A DNA stretch of 9,116 nucleotides from NCBI GenBank assembly GCA_900321365.1, contig ONVT01000199.1, forward strand, positions 1 to 9,116, given 5' to 3'. Made by a program: the position numbers and the translations under genes. Shown here piece by piece: positions 1 to 7,121 of the stretch (positions within the stretch are counted from its first letter, which is position 1; every line of letters starts with the position of its first letter). The DNA is from an uncultured Eubacteriales bacterium. GTDB lineage: Bacteria; Bacillota_A; Clostridia; Lachnospirales; Lachnospiraceae. The notes below the pieces were generated by a model. That model did no database searches, had not been told where the DNA came from, and saw only the letters and a list, made by a program, of their open reading frames with translations.

Positions 1-1157
1 AGTTTTCTCCTCTTGCTCCCTGAGCCGGAGAATGAACCCACGGAACCGACCGTAGCCCTCATCTGCTGGAACATGTCGTAATTGGTGTTGTAAAGAACCG
101 CGTTAAGGCTTCCGGTTTTCTGCAGAGCGTTGTAGATCTTTGTCCCGAACTCCCTCGTATACTCCGCCTCGACATATTTCCCGTTGCAGCCGACGGCGCC
201 GGAATCTCCCTGCCCGTGGCCGCACAGAACCAGCACGCTGGCCTTTCCCGTGGTCTCCTTCGTGCCGGCAGGTTCCGTGTTCTTCGAGCCCTCAAGCTGT
301 CCCTTTTTGTTGAATGTGTAAAGCTCGCCGTCGATCGTCTTCGTCCCGGTGACCGCCTTCCCGTCTGAGTCGAAATAATAATCGTGCCCGCCCCAGGTGA
401 TCCAGCCGGTCTGCCTCACGCCGTCTGTATCCACATAGTACCAGGACTTCTTATACTTGAAGACTGTGTCCTTCAGGGCTCCCTTCTTTTTCTTGTAGAA
501 GTACCATTTCCCGTCAACCTTCACAAACCCGCTGTCGGAAAGTTTCTTCGTTGCCTTTCCCCTGGAGTTCAGCACATAACCGTCCTTCGTGATCGAAGAG
601 CGGAGCACATTGCCGGTTTCGTCCACATAAAACTTGCGGTTCTTCACCCACTGGCTGACCGCCATGCGGCCGTCCTCCTTCAGGAAGATCCTGCGCCCGT
701 CAGAAACCTCCTGGAAGCTGTTTGTAACCGCCTTCCCGCAGACACCGGGCTTGTCGGACTCTGTAAAATAGTAGGAATACTTCCCGAGGGTCTGAAATCC
801 GGTCAGGACAACGCCGTTTTCCGCGAACGCGTACCACCCGCCGTCAATCTTCACCAGATCCGCGGCCACCATGCTTCCAAGCCTGGCGCCCGCCTTTCCT
901 TCAGTCCTGAAATATCTCATCCCTTCCGGCGTCATGGTCCATCCCGTCTGGAGGACGCCGGACGCGTCAAAGAAATAGACGTAACCGCCTATGGACTGAA
1001 GGCCGGTCAGCGGCGCCCCGGTCTCGTCCGTATATGTAACCTGCTTCCCGGACGTGTTCCATCCGGCAGATGCAGGAAATGCAAAAAACAGCGCCGCAAG
1101 CAGCATCACAGCCAGCAGCACCGTTTTCTTCGATCTGACTCTGTTCCAGTATTTCAT
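1..1157 (-). CDS. Secreted N-acetylmuramoyl-L-alanine amidase with cell-wall-binding repeats (3' end cut by window)
   Basis: A 385-codon reading frame runs off the left edge without a stop. The ATG at 1157 has AGGAG at 1164-1168, six bases upstream. Residues 1-31 are a signal peptide (basic start, hydrophobic core, FPASA before the mature GW). Residues about 40-290 hold several aromatic and glycine-rich repeats such as GWITWGGHDYYFDSDGKAVT, typical of the choline/glucan-binding repeat families that hold enzymes on the cell wall. From about residue 306 an Amidase_3-like zinc amidase domain begins: VLVLCGHGQGDSGAVG with His314, then a Glu near 330 as the expected second zinc ligand. The remaining ligands and catalytic Glu lie outside the window. 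In this family the enzyme cleaves the amide bond between N-acetylmuramic acid and the stem peptide, in cell separation, wall turnover or lysis. The repeat assignment is firm; the catalytic assignment rests on a partial domain. Confidence 0.85.
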   Translation of the reverse strand, partial: MKYWNRVRSKKTVLLAVMLLAALFFAFPASAGWNTSGKQVTYTDETGAPLTGLQSIGGYVYFFDASGVLQTGWTMTPEGMRYFRTEGKAGARLGSMVAADLVKIDGGWYAFAENGVVLTGFQTLGKYSYYFTESDKPGVCGKAVTNSFQEVSDGRRIFLKEDGRMAVSQWVKNRKFYVDETGNVLRSSITKDGYVLNSRGKATKKLSDSGFVKVDGKWYFYKKKKGALKDTVFKYKKSWYYVDTDGVRQTGWITWGGHDYYFDSDGKAVTGTKTIDGELYTFNKKGQLEGSKNTEPAGTKETTGKASVLVLCGHGQGDSGAVGCNGKYVEAEYTREFGTKIYNALQKTGSLNAVLYNTNYDMFQQMRATVGSVGSFSGSGSKRRK

Positions 1158-1163
1158 CCTTCG

Positions 1164-1168
1164 CTCCT
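1164..1168 (-). promoter_or_regulatory. Ribosome binding site of the amidase gene
   Basis: AGGAG on the minus strand lies six bases before the ATG at 1157 and fixes that start. Confidence 0.7.
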
Positions 1169-1199
1169 GTTATCATTTTTTGGCAGTGGAAACGCGCTC

Positions 1200-1229
1200 A
1201 TTATAAAACCAGGATCTGCCTGACGTCAA
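1200..1229 (-). promoter_or_regulatory. Sigma-A-type promoter of the amidase gene
   Basis: On the minus strand TTGACG (1224-1229) and a perfect TATAAT (1200-1205) are separated by 18 bases. The predicted start near 1193 gives a leader of about 35 bases containing the ribosome binding site. The amidase can therefore be transcribed separately from the DUF362 gene, which ends 112 bases upstream. No clear terminator lies between the two genes, so some read-through is possible. Confidence 0.75.
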
Positions 1230-1269
1230 GTTTGCCGACATTTCCTTTCACCTTTCACCCATCCGGCAG

Positions 1270-2427
1270 TCAGCCGCGGTCCGGACCTGAACAGATGCTT
1301 CTGAGGAAAGCCTCGATGTCGTCGGAAGATGGCGGGCAGCCGGGAAGCGAGTGTGCGAACCCTAAGGTGCAGCTGCCGATTCCGTACGCTCCCTTCTTCC
1401 CGCGGAAGCCCTGTCCGATGCACAGCCTGCCAGGCAGGTTTTTCAGAAGCCCCTCCTCCTCCAGGCGGTGAAGGATGGGGACAAGCGTCCCGTAGCAGGC
1501 GGAGCAGGAATCCATCTCACATACCAGCTCTTTGACCTTCAGAATCTGGCTGTAATCTCCTTTCCAGGCGCTGACGGACGGATCACCCTGTGTGTAGAGG
1601 ACCTCTCCGTTTTCCCTCTTTTCCAGGAAGTGCGTCACCTTTGCCGCTGAGAGGTCTCTCTTTCCCACGCCGCATTCGGAGGCGATCCGTATGTATGGGA
1701 CGGATTCCTCCTTCAGTCCGATCAGTCTGCATGCATAGGCGTCCAGCAGAACCGGATCCACTGCGCACAAGAGAGTGTTCAGCGTCACCGGGTTGCCGCC
1801 GTCTTCAAATGTCAGATCCGGACAGATCGCGTCTGCCAGGATGAATCCCTGCTTCAGGCCGGCGGACAGATGCCCGATCGGCTCATGAAGGCCCATTCTG
1901 TGAAAGCGTCTCTTCTCCGATCCCGGGATGCAGCCCTTCATGTTTTTCAGGGCACAGGTCATGCGCGTCTGGCAGTGTCCCTTCATGACCGGGAGATTGA
2001 TCAGGAAGTCAGCCTCCAGCGCCTTCCTGCACACGTTCAGCTTCATGCCCGCGCAGTCCACAGGGACGGAGCGGTCGGCCTGCAGATCCCGGAAGGGAAC
2101 GCCGAGTTTCCTGCTCAGTTCACCGAACCCGGTTACAAGCAGCGCATCCTCCGTCTTGTCCCCGACCCATGAGCTCTCCATCAGGACAAGATTCTGCAAT
2201 CCTTCGCTGCGCAGATACCGGATGACTCCTTCCACGATCTGTGGATGCGTGGTTGCGCCGTCCGAGGCCGGAATCGGCCCGACCAGGTTTGGCTTCAATG
2301 CGATCAGCGGATTCTTCCCGCCGCAGGAAGAACGGATCCTTCCTGCCAGGTCTGCCCTCAGGCACAGCTCATATGCCATACTCGTGATCTGCTCTCCGCT
2401 GATCACGAAGATCTCATTCTGATCCAT
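1270..2427 (-). CDS. DUF362-family protein with cysteine-rich C-terminal module
   Basis: A 385-residue protein without a signal peptide. The frame is open further upstream, but the ATG at 2427 is preferred: it has AGGAAA at 2436-2441 and lies five bases after the stop of the DUF5722 gene, whereas earlier starts would overlap that gene deeply. The DUF362 core is recognisable by KPNLV (45-49), GATTHPQIVEGVIRYLR (57-73), the segment around LPVMKGH and CALKNMKG (145-165), and DPVLLDAYACRLIGL (224-238). Many DUF362 proteins end in a 4Fe-4S ferredoxin domain. This one instead has C-x4-C-x2-C at residues 303, 308 and 311, then Cys336 in LCIGQGFRGK, Cys353 and Cys364, suggesting a metal or Fe-S site of another layout. 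The biochemical role of DUF362 is not established; it is often suggested to be redox-linked. Tight spacing implies co-translation with the DUF5722 gene. Confidence 0.85.
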   Translation of the reverse strand: MDQNEIFVISGEQITSMAYELCLRADLAGRIRSSCGGKNPLIALKPNLVGPIPASDGATTHPQIVEGVIRYLRSEGLQNLVLMESSWVGDKTEDALLVTGFGELSRKLGVPFRDLQADRSVPVDCAGMKLNVCRKALEADFLINLPVMKGHCQTRMTCALKNMKGCIPGSEKRRFHRMGLHEPIGHLSAGLKQGFILADAICPDLTFEDGGNPVTLNTLLCAVDPVLLDAYACRLIGLKEESVPYIRIASECGVGKRDLSAAKVTHFLEKRENGEVLYTQGDPSVSAWKGDYSQILKVKELVCEMDSCSACYGTLVPILHRLEEEGLLKNLPGRLCIGQGFRGKKGAYGIGSCTLGFAHSLPGCPPSSDDIEAFLRSICSGPDRG

Positions 2428-2432
2428 GGCGC

Positions 2433-4193
2433 TTATTTCCTGATCCCGAAGGAAGTGATCTGCGCGTTCGTACCACTGGTCCATCCCGCGCCAGTCGGCC
2501 GGATCAGGATCTCGGCCTTCGTGATCTTTCCCCGGCTGCTCCATTTTTTCAGGTCCACATACAGGTTGTTCTGAATTCCGCAGCGGACCGGGGCAGACGC
2601 ATCGAAATACCTGTTATTCCCGGACCAGAGCCGGAGATATACAACGGCGGATCCGCTCTGGGACGCGCTCACGTTGATTCCGAATCCGATCTTTGTGTTC
2701 TTTTTGCAGTTGATCCTGCCGGTGCGGATCATGCCCCACGGCACATTAGCATTTCTTGAATAGTCATGAGCCAGACGATATGTCCCGTTCTCAAGCCTGA
2801 AATCCGAAACCGCGCCGAAGGGGGCAAAGCTGTTGGTATAATTCTGTACCCAGGAGAGGCTCTGAATCGGCTTCAGGGTCCCGCTTTTCACCGACACAAG
2901 CTTTTTGACCTTCTTTCCGGTCAGGCTCTTTGCCTGCTTTGCGGCTTCCTTCGTGTACTTGTCGGTCTTTGTCGTCTCGGCATACTTGTAGGACTTCCAT
3001 GACGGCTTCTGAGCCGAGGCATTCTCTCCGCCCCAGCTGGTGTAGAGACCGTATCTCTCCCCTTCTCCCGTATGGTCCACCTGGCGGTGCAGGATCAGGG
3101 AGTCAACCATGTCATTCTGCTGGGCAATATAATACGCGAGAGCGACATTTCTGGCCTGCTCGGCAGAAGTGTCCCTGCCGGAGGTGACGGACGAATACCC
3201 CTGCTCACTCAGGATGATCCTGCAGTTCTTCGAATAATTCTTCTTTACAAACCCGGTGAGCACCTTCAGATTCTTCATCGTGATGATGCGGGTGTCTTCA
3301 CTGTCGGTCACCGAAGCGCTGCTGCTCATGATATTCGGTTCATACTGGCTGATGTTATACGGATGATACGCGATGCACCAGGTGCCGCTCCCCAGGCCTT
3401 TGGCGGCCATGCGGGAGGCGAACTTTGTCAGGATCTCCTTTCCCGCATACCAGTTGCTTCCGTTGCCGACAGACCAGTAATGATCCAGGCACATGTATAT
3501 GCGCGCGTTCGCATAGACGCTGCGGGCCGCGTGATACACCTGGGCAACCTGGGACGCGTACAGATCCACATAAGTGTCAATCCCGATGTTTCCGGCCCAG
3601 TTCCAGGTGCCGGTATTGTTGACCTCGTTTCCGACGATCCAGCCGACGATACGCGGTCCGGAAGTGCCCGAGTATCTTCTCTGGAAGAAGGTGACGATCG
3701 CCTTCAGCGCCCTGACAGCGTCCGGGTTGGTCATGTCCCACTGGTAGTAATTGGCACTCTTCCCCCTTGCGGCAGGGTAGATCAGGTATTTCAGGTCATC
3801 CGTCCGGTTCGGGAGAAGCAGGATCGCCGTGACGAGAACGCCGCTCTGTGACAGGCGCTTCAGTTCCGTGTCATAGCGCGCAAGCGCATTTTTCGCGAAC
3901 CAGTATGTCTGCCCCTCATACACAAACCCTTCACAGTGGGTTGCGTTCCGGTAAGCGGCTGATGGCATGAAATCGCCGACGCTGAAATTGATCGTCGCAT
4001 GCTGGATCCCCAGTTCAGCCGCGTCCTCCTCCATTCCGGGGCATACGTACAGCCCCTTCTTGCTGGATGCTGACGGATACGCATGGTTAAACTCCGCAGC
4101 CCGGGCAGCAGAGGCGCCCGTCAGGGTCATCGTCAGAATCAGCACCAGCACCAGTGTCAGATGTATTCTGTGTATTCCATGTCTCCTTCTCAT
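2433..4193 (-). CDS. Secreted DUF5722 glycoside-hydrolase-like protein
   Basis: A 586-residue exported protein. The ATG at 4193 is chosen over the longer open frame (to 4271) because AGGGGAGG (4201-4208) lies seven bases upstream and the first 33 residues form a clear signal peptide (basic MRRRHGIHRIH, then a Leu/Val-rich core, ending ASAARAA). The mature part resembles DUF5722, a TIM-barrel family of the GH-A type. GWIVGNEVNNTGTWNW puts a candidate acid/base Glu at residue 190, IAYHPYN is near 275, and RIILSEQGYSS puts a candidate nucleophile Glu at residue 330. A Lys-rich stretch (about 405-435) leads to a C-terminal beta-rich segment (about 450-586), probably carbohydrate-binding-like. Substrate is unknown; extracellular glycan is an inference. 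It lies 87 bases downstream of the sigma gene and five bases upstream of the DUF362 start. Confidence 0.82.
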   Translation of the reverse strand: MRRRHGIHRIHLTLVLVLILTMTLTGASAARAAEFNHAYPSASSKKGLYVCPGMEEDAAELGIQHATINFSVGDFMPSAAYRNATHCEGFVYEGQTYWFAKNALARYDTELKRLSQSGVLVTAILLLPNRTDDLKYLIYPAARGKSANYYQWDMTNPDAVRALKAIVTFFQRRYSGTSGPRIVGWIVGNEVNNTGTWNWAGNIGIDTYVDLYASQVAQVYHAARSVYANARIYMCLDHYWSVGNGSNWYAGKEILTKFASRMAAKGLGSGTWCIAYHPYNISQYEPNIMSSSASVTDSEDTRIITMKNLKVLTGFVKKNYSKNCRIILSEQGYSSVTSGRDTSAEQARNVALAYYIAQQNDMVDSLILHRQVDHTGEGERYGLYTSWGGENASAQKPSWKSYKYAETTKTDKYTKEAAKQAKSLTGKKVKKLVSVKSGTLKPIQSLSWVQNYTNSFAPFGAVSDFRLENGTYRLAHDYSRNANVPWGMIRTGRINCKKNTKIGFGINVSASQSGSAVVYLRLWSGNNRYFDASAPVRCGIQNNLYVDLKKWSSRGKITKAEILIRPTGAGWTSGTNAQITSFGIRK

Positions 4194-4200
4194 TGTCCTG

Positions 4201-4208
4201 CCTCCCCT
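4201..4208 (-). promoter_or_regulatory. Ribosome binding site deciding the DUF5722 start
   Basis: AGGGGAGG on the minus strand sits seven bases before the ATG at 4193, directly ahead of the signal peptide. The open frame continues to 4271, but that upstream part lies in the gap after the sigma gene and encodes nothing signal-peptide-like. Confidence 0.75.
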
Positions 4209-4280
4209 TTCTATACGCGCGAACGAAATCTGCTGCCAATCGCAATACTTTGCTGTCACCTCACGCCCCATCGATGCGTG

Positions 4281-5417
4281 TCACTCCAGATAATCCCTCA
4301 TCCTTATGTTCTTGCGCTTCAGTTTCCTGAGTGCCTTCGCCTCGATCTGGCGGATGCGTTCCCTCGTGACATTCATCTGCCTTCCGACCTCCTCGAGCGT
4401 CCTGGACCGGTCGTCATCCAGACCGTAGCGCAGACACAGAACCTGCTGCTCCCGCTCCGTCAGATCGGAGAGGATCTCACGGATCTGCTCCCGGAGCATG
4501 GTGCGCGCCGCCTCGTCCGCCGGATGGGGCGTCGTATCATCCCGGATAAAATCACCCAGCGAACTGTCTTCTTCATCGCCCACAGGCGTTTCCATGGAAA
4601 CAGGTTCCCGGGAGATACGCTGGATCTCACGGATCCGGTCCACGGACATATGGGTCTCTCTGGCAAGCTCCTCCGGGGAGGGGTCTCTCCCGAGCTTCTG
4701 AACCAGATCCCGGGCGGACCGGTTGACCTTGTTGATGTTTTCCACCATGTGGACAGGGATCCGTATCGTACGGCCCTGATCGGCGATCGCACGCGTGATC
4801 GACTGGCGGATCCACCAGGTCGCATATGTCGAGAAGCGAAAGCCTTTTTTGTAATCATACTTCTCGACGGCACGGATCAGTCCCAGGCTTCCCTCCTGGA
4901 TCAGGTCCATCAGACTCATCCCGTGCCCGGTATAGTGCTTCGCAATGGAAACCACCAGGCGCAGATTCGCCTCCTCAAGCTGCCTTTTGGCTTCTTTGTC
5001 CCCCTGCTCGACGCGTCTTGCAAGATCAATCTCCTGCTCGCTCGTCAAAAGCGGAACCTGTCCGATCTCTTTGAGATACATGTGGATCGGATCCGTCACA
5101 TTCCCGGTATCGCTGTCCGGGGTGCTTCCGGCCAGGATGATCTCTTCGTCAGAGTCCTCCTCGTCCTCATCCAGAAGCATCTCCTCCTCTTCCTCTTCGG
5201 ACGGAAGCAGGATCTCGATTCCCTGACCGGAGAGAATATCCACCGCATGATCAAATTCGCGGTCGGTCATGTTCAGGTCGTCAAAGCTCTCCGCCAGCTC
5301 ATGAAAACTAAGCGTACCGTTCTCTTTCCTGGCTTCCCGGACCAGTACGTCGATGCGTTCTCTCAGTTCTTTCTCCCGTTCCGTCAGTTCAACAGTTGAA
5401 GCGTTAATAGTGCTCAT
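4281..5417 (-). CDS. rpoD: RNA polymerase sigma-70 factor, primary (RpoD/SigA) type
   Basis: A 378-residue group 1/2-like sigma factor. Of two ATGs (5423 and 5417), 5417 is preferred because AGAAGGG ends at 5424, giving normal spacing to 5417 but none to 5423. A short region 1.1-like segment (about 10-70) is followed by an acidic linker (about 74-93) and region 1.2 ([17 protein letters not shown], from 109). Region 2 spans about 150-227 with [28 protein letters not shown] and the -10 recognition helix [20 protein letters not shown]. Region 3 follows, then region 4 with [15 protein letters not shown] and the -35 helix-turn-helix [20 protein letters not shown] (about 341-360). The DNA-contacting parts are intact, so standard -35/-10 promoters should be recognised. 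Substitutions around [14 protein letters not shown] and [10 protein letters not shown], and the lack of an adjacent dnaG, suggest it may be a paralogue of the main sigma factor. The symbol is by family resemblance. Confidence 0.92.
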   Translation of the reverse strand: MSTINASTVELTEREKELRERIDVLVREARKENGTLSFHELAESFDDLNMTDREFDHAVDILSGQGIEILLPSEEEEEEMLLDEDEEDSDEEIILAGSTPDSDTGNVTDPIHMYLKEIGQVPLLTSEQEIDLARRVEQGDKEAKRQLEEANLRLVVSIAKHYTGHGMSLMDLIQEGSLGLIRAVEKYDYKKGFRFSTYATWWIRQSITRAIADQGRTIRIPVHMVENINKVNRSARDLVQKLGRDPSPEELARETHMSVDRIREIQRISREPVSMETPVGDEEDSSLGDFIRDDTTPHPADEAARTMLREQIREILSDLTEREQQVLCLRYGLDDDRSRTLEEVGRQMNVTRERIRQIEAKALRKLKRKNIRMRDYLE

Positions 5418-5464
5418 CCCCATCCCTTCTATATTTCACGGAATCGCTTTTTGGCGTAAAAATG

Positions 5465-5493
5465 ATCATACTATGGGCCGTACAAAAGTTCAA
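5465..5493 (-). promoter_or_regulatory. Sigma-A-type promoter of the sigma factor gene
   Basis: On the minus strand TTGAAC (5488-5493) and TATGAT (5465-5470) are separated by the optimal 17 bases. Transcription would start near 5458, about 40 bases before the ATG. It lies just after the symporter terminator, so the sigma gene begins its own transcription unit. A primary-type sigma factor would itself read this sequence, allowing self-transcription. Confidence 0.75.
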
Positions 5494-5516
5494 CAACACT
5501 GCTCTTTGCATCCTGT

Positions 5517-5558
5517 AAAAGAAAGGCACAGGCCGGACAATCCCGCCCGGCCTGGTGC
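5517..5558 (-). terminator. Rho-independent terminator of the symporter gene
   Basis: AGGCCGG (5530-5536) pairs with CCGGCCT (5547-5553) around a 10-base loop. The stem is extended by GCAC/GTGC (5526-5529 with 5555-5558) past one bulged base. On the minus strand it is followed by a T-rich tail, CTTTCTTTT. It lies about 32 bases after the symporter stop. Confidence 0.85.
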
Positions 5559-5589
5559 ACTTTAAAGACTCTTCATCCTCTGTGCTGTA

Positions 5590-7008
5590 TCAGTCTACCA
5601 GTGTCACATCGGAATTCGGTGATCCATCATCATCCACAACAGGGATCGGCGTATTGTCCCATCCGTCCAGATCATTGATAAACCTCTTCGTATCCTTCAC
5701 GATCACGCCCGACAGAAGCAGCACGGCGACCAGGTTCGGGATACTCATCAATGCGTTCAGGATATCAGCAATCGTCCACACCGTGTTCAGGGCAGTAATC
5801 GGGGCGATGACCGCGACCGCGATGTACAATACGCGGTAAACGACCAGAACCTTTCGGCCGCCGATGTATTCCACACAGCGTTCACCGTAATAGGCCCAGC
5901 CGAGTACCGTGGAAAACGCAAACGTGATAATCCCAATCGTAAGCAGGATCGGCCCGATATGGGGGATCTGTCCAAAAGCAAGACTGGTCAGCTTTCCGCC
6001 GTTGTCAACCTGGCTGACATCAATGCCCGGATTCTTCATGATCGAACTGACAAGCACCAGGCCTGTCATCAGGCAGACCACAACCGTATCCCAGAAGGTA
6101 CCGGTCGAAGCGATCAGCGCCTGGCGGACCGGGTTGCGGGACTGGGCCGCGGCCGCTGCGATAGGAGCAGAACCCATACCGGACTCATTCGAGAACAGTC
6201 CGCGGGCCACGCCGTACTGGATCGCTGCGCGGATTCCGCCGCCGACAAGACCACCGGCAACTGCGCCCTTCGTAAAGGCAAGTTTCACAATCGCGACAAT
6301 CGCAGGAATGATAAAGTCATAATTGATGCAGAGAATCACAATACATCCGAGCACATAGAAAATCGCCATAAACGGAACAAGGCGCTCGCAGACTCTCGCG
6401 ATGGACTTGATTCCGCCAAAGATGACAATCGCGACGAGAATGCCGATCACAACTCCGACAACCCAGGGCGGGCAGCTGAAATTCTCCTGCGCCACCGTGG
6501 CAATCGCGTTGACCTGGGTGGCACAGCCGATTCCGAAGGAAGCGAAGCCTCCGAAAATGGCGAAAAGGACGCCGAGCCACTTCAGATTCAGGCCTCTCTC
6601 GAGCGCGTACATGGCGCCGCCCTGCATGCGTCCGTCTTTCGTCTTGACCCTGTACTTCACAGCGATCAGGGATTCCGCGTACTTTGTCGCGATTCCGAAT
6701 ACGCCGGTCAGCCAGCACCAGAGAACCGCGCCGGGGCCTCCGAGAGCGATCGCGGTACCGACACCGATGATGTTTCCTGTACCGATGGTTGCCGCCAGGG
6801 CTGTTGTCAGTGCGCCGAAGGAAGAGACTTCACCTTCCGCGTCCGGATCCTTCGTGACGGACAGCCTGATTCCCTTGCTGATCGTTTTCCTCTGGATGAA
6901 ACCTGTCCGGATCGTCATAAAGACATGCGTTCCGAGAAGCAGGATGATCATCCACCATCCCCAGACAAAACTGTCCAGTGAGTCAATAAATGCTACTACC
7001 TTCTCCAT
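5590..7008 (-). CDS. Sodium:alanine/glycine symporter family protein (AgcS type)
   Basis: A 472-residue polytopic membrane protein of about the usual AgcS length, with roughly ten or eleven hydrophobic segments. Family signatures are clear: ALAATIGTGNIIGVGTAIAL (about 70-89), then GGPGAVLWCWLTGVFGIATK (90-109, the Na/Ala symporter signature), QGGAMYALERGL (about 129-140), QYGVARGLFSNESGMGSAP in the middle, and RQALIASTGTFWDT. The family imports small neutral amino acids, mainly alanine or glycine, driven by sodium; the exact substrate cannot be read here. The last residues form a hydrophilic acidic cytoplasmic tail. The ATG at 7008 has GGAGG (7017-7021) eight bases upstream. It is bounded by a terminator downstream and a long gene-free region upstream, so it is probably monocistronic. 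Confidence 0.93.
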   Translation of the reverse strand: MEKVVAFIDSLDSFVWGWWMIILLLGTHVFMTIRTGFIQRKTISKGIRLSVTKDPDAEGEVSSFGALTTALAATIGTGNIIGVGTAIALGGPGAVLWCWLTGVFGIATKYAESLIAVKYRVKTKDGRMQGGAMYALERGLNLKWLGVLFAIFGGFASFGIGCATQVNAIATVAQENFSCPPWVVGVVIGILVAIVIFGGIKSIARVCERLVPFMAIFYVLGCIVILCINYDFIIPAIVAIVKLAFTKGAVAGGLVGGGIRAAIQYGVARGLFSNESGMGSAPIAAAAAQSRNPVRQALIASTGTFWDTVVVCLMTGLVLVSSIMKNPGIDVSQVDNGGKLTSLAFGQIPHIGPILLTIGIITFAFSTVLGWAYYGERCVEYIGGRKVLVVYRVLYIAVAVIAPITALNTVWTIADILNALMSIPNLVAVLLLSGVIVKDTKRFINDLDGWDNTPIPVVDDDGSPNSDVTLVD

Positions 7009-7056
7009 ACTCCTTGCCTCCAGAAAATATTTGGCCAGACGCCATTTCCGTTAATA

Positions 7057-7085
7057 ATAGTATGATCGGAGCGTTCTGTCCATAA
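7057..7085 (-). promoter_or_regulatory. Possible promoter of the symporter gene
   Basis: On the minus strand TTATGG (7080-7085) and TACTAT (7057-7062) are 17 bases apart; TATTAT at 7054-7059 is an alternative -10. An A-rich run lies just upstream of the -35. The -35 match is poor, so this is tentative. Confidence 0.35.
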
Positions 7086-7121
7086 TTTTTTTGTTCTGCT
7101 GCGCATATTTATTCATTTTTC

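Noticed and set aside
3..60. Possible frameshift in the amidase domain at the window edge (basic, Ser/Gly-rich SGSGSKRRK)
   Set aside because: The frame stays open with no stop and no alternative frame gives a better amidase sequence; this looks like a normal variable loop of the domain.
384..1223. 279-codon open frame on the plus strand opposite the amidase gene
   Set aside because: The opposite strand encodes signal peptide, wall-binding repeats and amidase motif with a good ribosome binding site and promoter; this frame has none of these.
4202..4235. Promoter-like TTGGCA-N18-TATAGA upstream of the DUF5722 gene
   Set aside because: The start would fall at or inside the AGGGGAGG ribosome binding site, leaving no usable leader.
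4259..4281. Inverted repeat CACGC/GCGTG right after the sigma gene stop
   Set aside because: Only five base pairs with a nine-base loop and no T tract, so not a credible terminator.
4083..5399. 438-codon open frame on the plus strand opposite the sigma factor gene
   Set aside because: It is fully antisense to a clear sigma-70 gene, has no recognisable domain and no ribosome binding site, and arises from GC-rich codon use.
5959..6981. 340-codon open frame on the plus strand opposite the symporter gene
   Set aside because: Antisense shadow of AgcS; the composition (Asp, Arg and Asn rich) is typical of complementary frames.
7051..7116. 21-codon minus-strand frame upstream of the symporter (possible leader peptide)
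   Set aside because: It overlaps the candidate promoter, has no well-spaced ribosome binding site and no regulatory codon run.
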